Shown here piece after piece: positions 37,038 through 46,236 of a DNA stretch of 64,000 nt. Both the position numbers and the translations under genes were made by a program. The notes under the pieces were generated by a model. That model saw nothing but the letters and a program-made list of their open reading frames with translations. It did not search any database and had not been told where the DNA came from. How positions within the stretch are numbered: position 1 is the first letter of the stretch; each line of letters begins with the position of its first letter. Source of the DNA: an uncultured Gammaproteobacteria bacterium (GTDB lineage Bacteria > Pseudomonadota > Gammaproteobacteria > HK1); contig CAMYJH010000018.1 in NCBI GenBank assembly GCA_947258715.1, forward strand, positions 1 through 64,000, given 5' to 3'.

Positions 37038-37703
37038 ATGGGTTCATCCACTGCGGACAGAAGGAATCTCGTGCGCTGCGAGGGCCGCCGGCCGCACCGG
37101 ACGGTGGTTCTAGCGCTTGCCTTCGGGCTCGGCCTCTTCGGCGTCAGCGCCGCAAATGCGGATATCTACAAGTACGTTGACCGCCACGGCCGGGTCCACC
37201 TGGCCGATCGCCCGCTGGGCCCGGGCTACGTGCTCATTCATCGCGGCAAAGGTTATTCGCCGAGGCCGCGGCCAAGGAAAAACAATTTCGCCCAAAATCG
37301 GCGGCGATTCACCCCGCTGGTGGACCGGGTTGCCCGCCATCACCATCTGGATCCCCACCTGATTCACGCGGTGGTTCAGGTCGAGTCGGCTTACAATCCT
37401 GCGGCGGTATCGAGAAAGGGTGCCGTGGGCCTTATGCAGCTGATGCCTGGAACCGCACGCCGCTACGGCGTGCCCGACCGCCTCGACCCAGTGCGGAATC
37501 TGCAAGGCGGTGTGCGCTATCTGCGCGATTTGCTGGTTCGCTTTGACGACGTGGTGCTGGCGCTGGCGGCCTACAACGCCGGAGAAAAAGCGGTGGAGCG
37601 TCACGGCAACCGCGTGCCCCCCTACCCGGAAACCCGCCGCTACGTCAGCAAGGTAATGGCCGTCTGGCGGACGCTAAGGCACAAGCAGGAGTGGGGTAGC
37701 TGA
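37038..37703 (+). CDS. Lytic transglycosylase (SLT domain) with DUF4124 N-terminus
   Basis: Protein of 221 residues. A signal peptide (VVLALAFGLGLFGVSAANA) leads to a DUF4124-type segment (DIYKYVDRHGRVHLADRP) and a C-terminal SLT domain with catalytic Glu in VVQVESAYNPAAVSRKGAVG, then LMQLMPGTARRYGV and ALAAYNAGEKAV. It should cleave peptidoglycan in the periplasm to 1,6-anhydro products. ATG at 37038 gives the signal peptide; the longer frame upstream overlaps pgpA. Confidence 0.9.
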   Translation: MGSSTADRRNLVRCEGRRPHRTVVLALAFGLGLFGVSAANADIYKYVDRHGRVHLADRPLGPGYVLIHRGKGYSPRPRPRKNNFAQNRRRFTPLVDRVARHHHLDPHLIHAVVQVESAYNPAAVSRKGAVGLMQLMPGTARRYGVPDRLDPVRNLQGGVRYLRDLLVRFDDVVLALAAYNAGEKAVERHGNRVPPYPETRRYVSKVMAVWRTLRHKQEWGS

Positions 37704-37823
37704 GGGCTGGGAGACCGCAAGCTTTAGGCCGCAGACGGAAAGCCGTAGCTAAGAAGCCGCAAGTTTTAGACGCATAAAGCCAAAAGCAACGCGAACATTC
37801 CCCTCTACCATCTACAACCTCAG

Positions 37824-37924
37824 GCCTATCGCCTATCCCCTATCCCCTACCGCCTACCGCCTAACGAACCTGAGATTCGTTTAAGATTCGCGTCACGCAT
37901 CACGCGTTGCGCGTTACTCGTCAC
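37824..37924. repeat. Two heptad-repeat blocks before the degenerate thiL
   Basis: Six tandem heptads of a second type lie at 37824-37865 (GCCTATC, GCCTATC, CCCTATC, CCCTACC, GCCTACC, GCCTAAC). Five inverted heptads of the main type follow at 37890-37924 (GCGTCAC, GCATCAC, GCGTTGC, GCGTTAC, TCGTCAC), ending seven bases before the ATG at 37932. Further upstream (37704-37800) imperfect repeats of the form CCGCAAG-TTTA are visible. No gene lies in 37704-37931. Confidence 0.75.
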
Positions 37925-37931
37925 GACCTGC

Positions 37932-38786
37932 ATGAACGAATTCGAGCTCATCGAACGCTATTTCAACCGCGATCGATCGCGACAAGAGGTGCTCGTCGGA
38001 ATCGGCGACGACGCGGCGCTGATAAAACCGGATCCGGGCGCGCCGATGATCAGCGCGCTTGCTACGATCGGCGCCGCGCCCGGAGATCCCGCAGACGGCG
38101 GCCAATTCGCCCGCGCATTGGCCCGATCCGCGCTCAATCGTCTTGCAGCCCAGGGCGTTTCACCCGCGTGGTTCACCCTCGCTCTGACGTTACCGGAGGC
38201 AGACAGCGAGTGGCTGGAGGCGTTTTCCACCGCGCTTTACGGCGCCATTGAGTCCCACGGTGGAGTCCTCGTCGGCGGCGATACCACCCGCGGCCCGACC
38301 GTTGCCACCTTAATCGCCCACGGAACGGCCCGTTATCCGCGTCGGCAAGAGCGCTCCCGACCCCGGCCGGGAAACGCCGTGTACGTCACCGGAGATCTCG
38401 GCGAGGCGGCGGCGGAAGACGACCAGCGCGGACTGACCGATCCGAGGCCTGCGCGGATCGACGAGGGGCTGGCCGCGTGGCCCTTCACAGCCGCGGCTGG
38501 AGATCTCCGAGAGAGCCTGGCTGCCACGCTTATGCGTGTCATCGGCGGTTACGGATACGGGGTGGAAATCGATTCCGCTCGGCTCCCCGTCTCGCCCGCC
38601 AGGGAACGATATTTCAAGCGTCCCGGCGGCGCGCGGCGTCTCGTCGACGCCTCCGCCGACCCCGAGCTTTGCTTCGTCATCGGCGCCGATGACGAAGCAT
38701 CCTTCAACCAAGCGATGGCGGCTTTCGACTCCCGCTGCACCCGCGTCGGACGCGTGGTAAACGAAGCCGGCGTTCACTTGCGCTGA
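37932..38786 (+). CDS. Degenerate ThiL paralogue
   Basis: Protein of 284 residues. It opens with the classical ThiL N-terminus (MNEFELIERYFNRD, VGIGDDAALIKP) and keeps GNAVYVTGDLGEAA and the general fold order. The key blocks are lost: TDTLVEGVHF is replaced by ISALATIGAAPG, and IDVSDGL by RESLAATLMRVIGGYGYG. Catalysis is unlikely. It could be a regulatory or structural partner of the true ThiL 1.4 kb upstream, or a decaying copy, though its frame is fully open. It ends two bases before mutH. Confidence 0.7.
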   Translation: MNEFELIERYFNRDRSRQEVLVGIGDDAALIKPDPGAPMISALATIGAAPGDPADGGQFARALARSALNRLAAQGVSPAWFTLALTLPEADSEWLEAFSTALYGAIESHGGVLVGGDTTRGPTVATLIAHGTARYPRRQERSRPRPGNAVYVTGDLGEAAAEDDQRGLTDPRPARIDEGLAAWPFTAAAGDLRESLAATLMRVIGGYGYGVEIDSARLPVSPARERYFKRPGGARRLVDASADPELCFVIGADDEASFNQAMAAFDSRCTRVGRVVNEAGVHLR

Positions 38787-38788
38787 GC

Positions 38789-39460
38789 GTGCGCCCGCCA
38801 ACAAGCGAATTCGAGCTCATGCAGCGCGCCCGCTGCCTTGCCGGCAGGCGCCTGAATGAACTCGCGCGAGAGCTGAAAGTGCCCGTCCCGGCCCGCGTTA
38901 ACCGAGCCAAGGGTTGGACCGGCACCCTGCTCGAAACCGCGTTGGGGGCCACGGCCGCCTCCCTGCCCGAACCCGATTTTCAGGCCATCGGGGTCGAGCT
39001 CAAGACCGTGCCGGTACATCCGGACGGCCGCCCGCGGGAATCCACCTATGTCTGCACCCTTCCCTCCCCAGGAGGAGGTCCGCCGCTGTGGCAGCATTCC
39101 AATGTCCGCCGTAAGCTGGCCCGGGTGCTCTTCGTACCGGTCGTGTATGAAACGGGCGCCGGCTTCGCCGACAGGATCATAGGCACGCCGATCATCTGGA
39201 GCCCTTCCGCCGAAGAAGAGGCCGCGTTGCGCGCCGACTGGGAGGAGCTGATGGACCTGGCGTGTACCGGGAAAGTGGAGTCCATTACCGCGCACCACGG
39301 CACCCACCTGCAGATCCGGCCGAAAGCCGCCAACTCGAAGGCACGACAACGCGGCGTTGGAGAAGACGGCGCGCCTGCGCAAACCCTCCCCCGCGGCTTT
39401 TATCTGCGCGCCTCTTTTACCGCCTCGATCTTCCAACGCTGCTACGCCCGCGCGGGCTGA
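38789..39460 (+). CDS. mutH: DNA mismatch repair endonuclease MutH
   Basis: Protein of 223 residues that nicks the unmethylated strand at hemimethylated GATC during mismatch repair. The active-site set is present: Glu in GWTGTLLETALGA, Asp in PEPDFQAIG and the VELKT (E-x-K) motif. GTG at 38789 lies two bases after the stop of the preceding gene. Presence of MutH implies Dam-directed repair, which is confined mainly to some Gammaproteobacteria and so helps place the organism. Confidence 0.93.
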   Translation: MRPPTSEFELMQRARCLAGRRLNELARELKVPVPARVNRAKGWTGTLLETALGATAASLPEPDFQAIGVELKTVPVHPDGRPRESTYVCTLPSPGGGPPLWQHSNVRRKLARVLFVPVVYETGAGFADRIIGTPIIWSPSAEEEAALRADWEELMDLACTGKVESITAHHGTHLQIRPKAANSKARQRGVGEDGAPAQTLPRGFYLRASFTASIFQRCYARAG

Positions 39461-39490
39461 AAGCCACAGCGCTAACAGCCGCCGAGTGGC

Positions 39491-40258
39491 TCAGACGGTG
39501 CTCGACTCGAAGCGCTTCTTGTCCGGCAGATCGTTCCAGCTGAAGTGAGGCAATTCGCTGAAGGCGCGACCGATCTTTTCGCCCCACTGGCGCCGGATCT
39601 CGAGCAGATAAGGATCGTCCGCTTCAAGGCAAAGGTAGCGGTCGAGCCTGAAGCTGTCGCGCTGATAACAAAGCACCTCGATGGGCGGACCGACGGAGGC
39701 GTTGCTACGCATAGTGGAATCGATGGAAACCAGCGCACAGCGCGCAGCCTCGTCCAGCTCGGTGTCTCTGGCAAGGACTCGGTCCAGAATCGGTCGGCCG
39801 TATTTGAACTCCCCCAGCTGGAGATAAGGCGTTTGCTCCGAAGAGGTAATGTAATTCCCCTGCGGGTATACCAAGTAAATTCCCTGCTCGCCGCCTCGGA
39901 TCTGGCCGCCCAGGATGAAGCTCACCTCGGCGCTGAAACCGGCCTGGGTCACCGCCTCCATGCGCTTTGCCTGGCACCCGTGCGCCACGTCACCCAGGTA
40001 GTCGGCGGCGTCCGGCATCGATTCCACGGTGAGAAAGTTCGTTTCGGCGTTGTCCCGAATGTCACGCCTGAGCCGGTCCATGACCGATTGCGTGGTGGCG
40101 AGGTTGCCGGCGGTGAGAACCACCAGCTGTCGCTCACCCTCGCGAGTGAAGGTGAACATCTTGCCGTAATGGCTGACCTGGTCGACCCCGGCGTTGGTGC
40201 GCGAGTCCGAGGCGAACACGAGCCCCTGGTCCAAGGCGATGGCAAGACAGTAAGTCAC
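39491..40258 (-). CDS. Anbu proteasome-like peptidase
   Basis: Protein of 255 residues, Ntn-hydrolase fold of the bacterial proteasome ancestor group. From GTG at 40258 it begins MTYCLAIALDQGLVFASDSRTNAG; after Met removal Thr2 would be the N-terminal nucleophile, with Asp (ASDSR) and Lys (YGKMF) in the expected places. A longer frame upstream would bury the nucleophile, so the GTG is preferred. It is the last gene of the canonical Anbu operon (transglutaminase, ATP-grasp, alpha-E, Anbu). Confidence 0.93.
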   Translation of the reverse strand: MTYCLAIALDQGLVFASDSRTNAGVDQVSHYGKMFTFTREGERQLVVLTAGNLATTQSVMDRLRRDIRDNAETNFLTVESMPDAADYLGDVAHGCQAKRMEAVTQAGFSAEVSFILGGQIRGGEQGIYLVYPQGNYITSSEQTPYLQLGEFKYGRPILDRVLARDTELDEAARCALVSIDSTMRSNASVGPPIEVLCYQRDSFRLDRYLCLEADDPYLLEIRRQWGEKIGRAFSELPHFSWNDLPDKKRFESSTV

Positions 40259-40325
40259 GGTTTCAATTAGACTTCCGGCCGGAGGATCCGGGCGCAAAGA
40301 TGTTAGGTGCCACGCCTGGAAGCCG

Positions 40326-41306
40326 TCAAGCGGTGGCCGCGGCCTGGGACTGAGTCCGAGGCTTTGCGGACTCTTCCATGTGGAAATAGGTTCTTACGAT
40401 TTCACTGTGGATCTGCCCCAGCTCCACCTGCAGCTGGTCGATAAACCCATGCAGCGCGGAGTTGGATTCCGCCATCTTGGCGATATCTCCGCTTTTGATC
40501 ACTTTTTCCAGGCGCGCAACCGCGCTTCTTGGCGCCTCGCTTGTGGGAAGTTCCTTCAGAGACTCATCAACGAGCGCCACGCAGCCGTAAACGGAGCGCG
40601 GAAAGTCATTATCCAGCATCAGAAATCGCAACGCGTCGGCGCGCCGCACCCGCGCTTGCACGTGCTGGCGATACATTTGATACGCGGTCAACGATTTCAA
40701 AACACTTATCCACTGAATATTTTCGAATGGCAGCAGTCCGGAGGTTTCCGACGGGATCAAACTCGCAGAGCGCACGTCGATAATCCTCGTCGTCATGTCG
40801 GCCCGCTCGAGTATTCGCCCGAGGCAGAGAAATTCATAGCCCGCATCCGCGCTCATGGCGCCGCTCGAAAGCCCGACAAAAGTCTGCGAAGCGCGCATGA
40901 TTCGCTTCAAGTATCCGTAGCGCCCGCGCTTGGATAATCCGGACTGCAGGTTGTCGCGGGCGTAGAGATAAAGCTCGTTGATCAGCTCCCACGATTCCCG
41001 CGGAATGACGTCGCGGATGGTGCGCGCATTTTCTCTGGCCATGGACAGGCTGGATATGATCGAGCCCGGATTCTGGTTATCGCCGACCAGAAATCGCACC
41101 ACGTTTCGTTCTTCGAAATCGCTATAAGTCTGGCGATAGCTCTCTTCGCTTCCGGTGATCTCGATCAGCGGCTGCCAGCCGGGGGCAATGCCCTTGGGCA
41201 GGTCAAGCAGAAGATTACCGTTGACGTTGACGATGCGGCCGGTATTTTCGGCGCGCTCCATATAGCGCCCGAGCCAGTAGAGGTTCTCCGCGACCCGAGA
41301 GAGCAT
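40326..41306 (-). CDS. Alpha-E domain protein (DUF403)
   Basis: Protein of 326 residues, all-helical, with the family opening MLSRVAENLYWLGRYMERAENTGRIV and the later block SLKELPTSEAPRSAVARLEKV. The biochemical role is not established; in Anbu operons it stands beside a circularly permuted ATP-grasp protein, and together they are proposed to make a peptide-like product. It abuts the ATP-grasp gene with a one-base overlap, so translation is coupled. Confidence 0.92.
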   Translation of the reverse strand: MLSRVAENLYWLGRYMERAENTGRIVNVNGNLLLDLPKGIAPGWQPLIEITGSEESYRQTYSDFEERNVVRFLVGDNQNPGSIISSLSMARENARTIRDVIPRESWELINELYLYARDNLQSGLSKRGRYGYLKRIMRASQTFVGLSSGAMSADAGYEFLCLGRILERADMTTRIIDVRSASLIPSETSGLLPFENIQWISVLKSLTAYQMYRQHVQARVRRADALRFLMLDNDFPRSVYGCVALVDESLKELPTSEAPRSAVARLEKVIKSGDIAKMAESNSALHGFIDQLQVELGQIHSEIVRTYFHMEESAKPRTQSQAAATA

Positions 41307-42760
41307 CAGACGCCTCCTCCCTCAATGATCCAGGTGTCCTTGCTGCCACCTCCCTGGGAAGAGTTGACCACCAGGGATCCCTTGCGCATTGCCACCCGGG
41401 TGAGACCGCCCGTTGTGACGTACATCTGGTCGCTGGAAAGTATGAAGGGACGCAAATCCACGTGGCGCGGTTCGACGTGCTTTCCAACGATGGAAGGCAC
41501 GGTGGAAAGGGTAATGACCGGCTGTGCGATAAAGTTTCGCGGGTCATTTTTGATCCGCCGCGCCATGGCGTCGCGCTCTTTTTTCGTAGAGACGGGGCCC
41601 ACCAGCATGCCGTAGCCTCCCGATTCGTTCGCGGGCTTAACCACCATCTTCGCCAAATTCTTGAGCACGTGGTCCCGACTCTCTTTTTCGGTGCAAAGAT
41701 ACGTGGGCACATTGGGCAGGATGGGATCCTCGTCCAGGTAATAGCGGATGATGTCGGGCACATAGGCGTAGACTACCTTGTCGTCGGCAACGCCCGCGCC
41801 GGGCGCATTGGCAAGCGCGACGTTGCCGGCCTTCCACGCGCGCATCAATCCCGGCACGCCGAGCATCGAGTCCTTTCTGAATGCCTCCGGATCGAGAAAC
41901 AAATCGTCGATGCGCCGGTAGATGACGTCGACCCGCGACAGCCCTTCGATGGTGCGCATGTAAACGACGTTATCTTCGCTCACATGAAGGTCACCGCCTT
42001 CGACCAGCTCGCAGCCCATCTGCTGCGCGATATAGGAATGCTCGAAATACGCCGAGTTGTAGATCCCCGGCGTGAGCACGACGACCTCGGGAACACCCGA
42101 CCGCCGCGGCGACAGGGCGGCAAGGCAGTCGAAAAGCTGAGACGGGTAATCGTCTACCGGCAGAATGCCGCCGTTTTCGAACAGCTCCGGGAAGACGCGT
42201 TTGACGACCTGGCGATTTTCCAGCATGTAAGAGACGCCCGAGGGCACGCGCAGGTTGTCCTCGAGCACATAGACCGTGCCGTCACTGTCGCGCACCAGAT
42301 CCGATCCACAGATGTGCGCCCACACCCCTTGCGGAGGATCGACGCCGACGCACTCCTTTCTGAAGTTGACCGACTTGGCCAGCACCTCTCGGGGAAACTT
42401 GCCGTCTTTGATGATTTTCTGGTGATGATAGATATCATTGATGAAGCAATTGAGCGCGTGCACGCGCTGTTTGAGACCCGACTCGATCCGGCGCCATTCG
42501 TCGGCCGCCATCACCCGGGGAATGACGTCCAGAGGCCAGGCGCGATCGATGGAGCCTTCCGTTTGGCTGTAAACGGTAAACGTGATTCCCATCTCCTTGA
42601 TGGAAAGCTCCGCCGCCGCCTGGATGGAAAACAACTCGTCCTCATCCAGCGCGGCGAGATAGCGGGTCAGCAGCCGAGCGTGGTCGCGAGGGCGGCCGGC
42701 GGCCTTCATGACCTCGTCGTAGATACCCTCGACCTTATAATCCCGCCACCGGATCGTCAT
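41306..42760 (-). CDS. Circularly permuted ATP-grasp protein (CP_ATPgrasp_2, DUF404/407)
   Basis: Protein of 484 residues. Family blocks: MTIRWRDYKVEGIYDEVM, ERDAMARRIKNDPRNFIAQP, RHVDLRPFILS and the N-terminal GITFTVYSQ region. Such proteins are ATP-dependent carboxylate-amine ligases by fold and are expected to form an amide or peptide bond. It is placed 31 bases after the transglutaminase gene and overlaps the alpha-E gene, as in other Anbu clusters. Confidence 0.92.
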   Translation of the reverse strand: MTIRWRDYKVEGIYDEVMKAAGRPRDHARLLTRYLAALDEDELFSIQAAAELSIKEMGITFTVYSQTEGSIDRAWPLDVIPRVMAADEWRRIESGLKQRVHALNCFINDIYHHQKIIKDGKFPREVLAKSVNFRKECVGVDPPQGVWAHICGSDLVRDSDGTVYVLEDNLRVPSGVSYMLENRQVVKRVFPELFENGGILPVDDYPSQLFDCLAALSPRRSGVPEVVVLTPGIYNSAYFEHSYIAQQMGCELVEGGDLHVSEDNVVYMRTIEGLSRVDVIYRRIDDLFLDPEAFRKDSMLGVPGLMRAWKAGNVALANAPGAGVADDKVVYAYVPDIIRYYLDEDPILPNVPTYLCTEKESRDHVLKNLAKMVVKPANESGGYGMLVGPVSTKKERDAMARRIKNDPRNFIAQPVITLSTVPSIVGKHVEPRHVDLRPFILSSDQMYVTTGGLTRVAMRKGSLVVNSSQGGGSKDTWIIEGGGV

Positions 42761-42791
42761 GCTTTTGCTCCATCAAAACCTCGTGGCCGCG

Positions 42792-45700
42792 CTACTTCGC
42801 GCCGTGTCGCAAATCAAGGGTACAGGGATAGTCGGGGTTGCACTCTTCCGGCGGCAGGTCGATCTCCCGCGGCGTGTGTCCGTGAGACCAGAAACGCGCG
42901 AAACGCCTGGCTTCTGCCTCGTTGGCGTTTACGGGAAAGGTTTCGAAGCTGCGCCCGCCGGGATGCGAGACGTGATAAGTGCAGCCGCCGATTGAGCGGC
43001 GATTGGGGATGTCCACCACGTCGAAAGTCAGCGGCGCCTGGGGCTTGATGGTCGGATGCAGGCCCGACGGCGGCCGCCACGCCTTGTACCGGACCCCGCC
43101 AACGTACTCTCCCGCCACGCCGGTGGAAATCAGCGGCACCCGGCGGCCGTTGCACAATATCGCGTGACGCCCAGGCGCCAGGTGCCCAGCCGAGACCTGG
43201 AGTCGCTCCACCGAAGAGTCGACGAAACGTGAAGTGCCCTGGGATCCAAGCTCTTCGGCGAGAACGTGCCACGGCTCGATGGCCCAGTGGAGAGAAAGAT
43301 CGACTCCGGCAACGTGGATAGTTCCGTAATGAGGAAACCGGAACTCACGAAACGGCGCAAACCAGTCCAGCTTGAACGGATAGCCTGCGCGCTTCAGATC
43401 CTGAATTACGGACTCGAAATCCGCCCACACGAAATGCGGCAGCATAAAGCGATCATGCAGCGCGGTGCCCCAGCGCACCGGCCGTTCAGCATAAGGTTTC
43501 TGCCAAAAGTGCGCGACCAGGGCGCGCAGCAGCAGCATTTGCACCGCGCTCATGCGCGGGTGGGGCGGCATCTCGAAGCCGCGAAACTCCACCAGGCCCA
43601 GGCGTCCCGCCGGACCCTCCGGAGAGTAAAGCTTGTCGATGCAGAACTCCGCCCGATGGGTGTTGCCGGTCATGTCGGCCATGAGGTGGCGCAGGGTCCG
43701 GTCGACAACCCATGGGCGCGACGATTCCGAATCCACGGGCACGTGCTTTTGGAGCTGTTGGAAAGCAATTTCCAGCTCGTACAGGCTTTCATGGCGCGCT
43801 TCGTCCACCCGCGGCGCCTGGCTGGTGGGTCCGATGAACGCGCCGGAAAACAGATAGGACAGACTCGGGTGATGCTGCCAGTAGGTGACGAGGCTGCGCA
43901 GCAAATCGGGCCGCCTCAGCACCGGGCTGTCGGCAGCAGTCGGGCCGCCCAAGGTCACGTGATTGCCGCCGCCGGTGCCAGAATGACGGCCATCGAGCAT
44001 GAACTTTTCCGTGCCGAGGCGCGTCTGGTGCGCTTCGTGATAAAGCGTCTCGGTAATGTGAATAAGCTCCCGCCAGGAAGCCGCCGGCTGAACGTTCACT
44101 TCGATGACGCCGGGATCCGGCGTGATCTGAAATTGCCTGAGTCGCGGATCCGAAGGCGGCGGATAGCCTTCCAGCACCACCGGCGTTTTAAGTTTCGACG
44201 CGGTGAGTTCCACCGAAGCGATGAGGTCCACGGCGTGCTCGAGCTTGGACACCGGTGGAAGGAAAACGTAAAGCCGGCCGTCTCTCGGCTGCACGCAAAG
44301 CGCAGTGTGAAGCACGAGCTGCGGAGCGTCTTGACGCGCCGGCTTACCCTGCGGTATCGGGCTGTACCGAGATCGGTTGGCGCCGCCGCCTTCGTCGGCG
44401 AACTCGGCGCGGGCGGCGACGCCCACATGCGCGTCGGCCAGTTCCCCACGCGGCTCGAAGGGGTCCGCCGCTGCGTCTATTTGCTCCAGCTCCGGCGCAA
44501 CCCAGGGCAGAGATCCCAGCGGCAGGCGCAGGCCCATGGGCGAGTCGCCGGGGACTAAAAACATGCGCCCGCGGCGAAATTCCCATTGGCTGGTGCGCCA
44601 GGCGCCCTTGGACAATGCTTCCGCATTGCGCCCGATGGGTAAAGCGTACCCGATGACCCGGTGCAGTCCGGCATCCAGCTGCGCCAGCAAGCGCTTGCGC
44701 TCGAGATCGTCGCTTAAGTCCATTTCGAAGGGATCGACGTTTTGCGGCAGCGTGCCCTCTTGCCAAAGAGAATAAAAAACGTCTTCGTATGCCGGCACGG
44801 CGCAATCCGCCGTCACGTCCAGGTGAGCGGCGAGAGTTTCGATGAATCGTTTCGCCTCCTTAGGGCCGAAGCCGTAATCCTCGAGCTCGTCCGCCAATAG
44901 CGCGCTGTCTCGCCAAAGCGGCGTGCCGTCGGTTCGCCAGAAACATGACAGCGACCACCGGGGCAGCGGCTCGCCCGGATACCACTTGCCCTGTCCGTAT
45001 TGCAACATGGCGCCGGTTGCGAATCGCTCATTGAGCTTGAGCAGCAGCTTGCCCGCCAGCCTGCGCTTGTCTTCGCCCAGCGCAGCTGTGTTCCACTGAT
45101 CGCCGTCCATGTCGTCGATGGAAACGAAGGTGGGCTCACCGCCCATGGTGAGACGGACATCGTTCTTCTCCAGAACGCCATCCACCGACTCACCTAAGGA
45201 CAAAATCGCGTCCCACTGATCGTCGCTGTAGGGCCTGGTGACCCGCGGATCTTCGTGGATGCGCGTCACCTTGTTGTGAAAGTAGAAATCGACCTCGCAA
45301 CTTTCCGTCGCTCCGGTGATGGGAGCGGCGCTCGACGGCTCCGGGGTGGCGGCCAGCGGAATGTGTCCCTCGCCGGCGAACAGTCCCGACGTGGGGTCGA
45401 GCCCGACCCACCCGGCGCCGGGCAGATAGACTTCGGTCCAGGCGTGCAGATCGGTGAAGTCCGACTCGGGACCGGCCGGACCATCCAGCGCCTTGACGTC
45501 GGCGGTGAGCTGCACCAGGTAACCGGAAACGAAGCGGGCCGCAAAACCGAGATGCCTTAAAATCTGCACCAGCAGCCAGGCTGAATCCCTGCATGAACCG
45601 AGTCTATTGGAAAGCGTTTCCTCGCAGGTCTGCACGCCGGCTTCCATGCGGACGGTGTACGCGACGTCGCGCTGCAGCCGCTGGTTTATGGCGACAAGAA

Positions 45701-46130
45701 AGTCCACCGTTGGCTTTACGGATCGGTCAACCTCTTCGAGCCATTTCTTAAGCAGCGGTCCTTGCTCTTCGATTTCCAGGTAAGGCGCGAGGTCGGAAGC
45801 GAGCCCTGACTCGTACTTCCAGGGGTATTTTTCCGCCTCCTCTTCAAGAAAAAAATCGAACGGGTTGATGACGGTCATTTCAGCGATCAGGTCGACCTCG
45901 AAGCTCAACCTTCGGGTCTTCTTCGAGAATACGAACCGCGCAAGATAGTTGCCGAAAGGATCCTGCTGCCAGTTGATGAAGTGATCCTTGGGCCGGGTTT
46001 TGAGGGAATAAGCGTGGATCGGCGTGCGGCAATGCGGTGAAGGGCGCAACCGGACCACGTGAGGATAGACGTCTACAGGCCGATCGAAGCGGTATTCCGT
46101 TTTGTGGTTCAAGGCGACGCGAATGGCCAT
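42792..46130 (-). CDS. Transglutaminase-like/DUF2126 fusion protein
   Basis: Protein of 1112 residues. The N-terminal part is a transglutaminase-like cysteine peptidase domain: catalytic Cys in LGSCRDSAWLLVQILRHLGF, His in DLHAWTEVYLPGAGW and Asp in LDPTSG. The remainder (from about residue 290) is DUF2126, with LTMGGEPTFVSIDDMDG and HPRMSAVQMLLLRALVAHFW. It is the first gene of the Anbu operon. The N-terminus (ALNHKTEYRFDRPVDVYPHVVRLRPSPH) is the usual transglutaminase-N segment. No signal peptide is visible. Confidence 0.93.
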   Translation of the reverse strand: MAIRVALNHKTEYRFDRPVDVYPHVVRLRPSPHCRTPIHAYSLKTRPKDHFINWQQDPFGNYLARFVFSKKTRRLSFEVDLIAEMTVINPFDFFLEEEAEKYPWKYESGLASDLAPYLEIEEQGPLLKKWLEEVDRSVKPTVDFLVAINQRLQRDVAYTVRMEAGVQTCEETLSNRLGSCRDSAWLLVQILRHLGFAARFVSGYLVQLTADVKALDGPAGPESDFTDLHAWTEVYLPGAGWVGLDPTSGLFAGEGHIPLAATPEPSSAAPITGATESCEVDFYFHNKVTRIHEDPRVTRPYSDDQWDAILSLGESVDGVLEKNDVRLTMGGEPTFVSIDDMDGDQWNTAALGEDKRRLAGKLLLKLNERFATGAMLQYGQGKWYPGEPLPRWSLSCFWRTDGTPLWRDSALLADELEDYGFGPKEAKRFIETLAAHLDVTADCAVPAYEDVFYSLWQEGTLPQNVDPFEMDLSDDLERKRLLAQLDAGLHRVIGYALPIGRNAEALSKGAWRTSQWEFRRGRMFLVPGDSPMGLRLPLGSLPWVAPELEQIDAAADPFEPRGELADAHVGVAARAEFADEGGGANRSRYSPIPQGKPARQDAPQLVLHTALCVQPRDGRLYVFLPPVSKLEHAVDLIASVELTASKLKTPVVLEGYPPPSDPRLRQFQITPDPGVIEVNVQPAASWRELIHITETLYHEAHQTRLGTEKFMLDGRHSGTGGGNHVTLGGPTAADSPVLRRPDLLRSLVTYWQHHPSLSYLFSGAFIGPTSQAPRVDEARHESLYELEIAFQQLQKHVPVDSESSRPWVVDRTLRHLMADMTGNTHRAEFCIDKLYSPEGPAGRLGLVEFRGFEMPPHPRMSAVQMLLLRALVAHFWQKPYAERPVRWGTALHDRFMLPHFVWADFESVIQDLKRAGYPFKLDWFAPFREFRFPHYGTIHVAGVDLSLHWAIEPWHVLAEELGSQGTSRFVDSSVERLQVSAGHLAPGRHAILCNGRRVPLISTGVAGEYVGGVRYKAWRPPSGLHPTIKPQAPLTFDVVDIPNRRSIGGCTYHVSHPGGRSFETFPVNANEAEARRFARFWSHGHTPREIDLPPEECNPDYPCTLDLRHGAK

Positions 46131-46236
46131 GACGTGTCGATCACTATGGTTTGCGCTGCAATCTTGCGATCACAGCGGGCATGGTTTATCCGGGTAGGTC
46201 GGAATTCGGTCTTCCACCGCAGGTGGAAGACAACTG

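Noticed and set aside
5964-37924. CRISPR-like array
   Set aside because: The repeats are 7 bp with no spacers of constant size and no cas genes; they are tandem heptamers.
41462-43048. 528-codon plus-strand open frame
   Set aside because: It is antisense to the ATP-grasp and transglutaminase genes in GC-rich DNA and has no family features.
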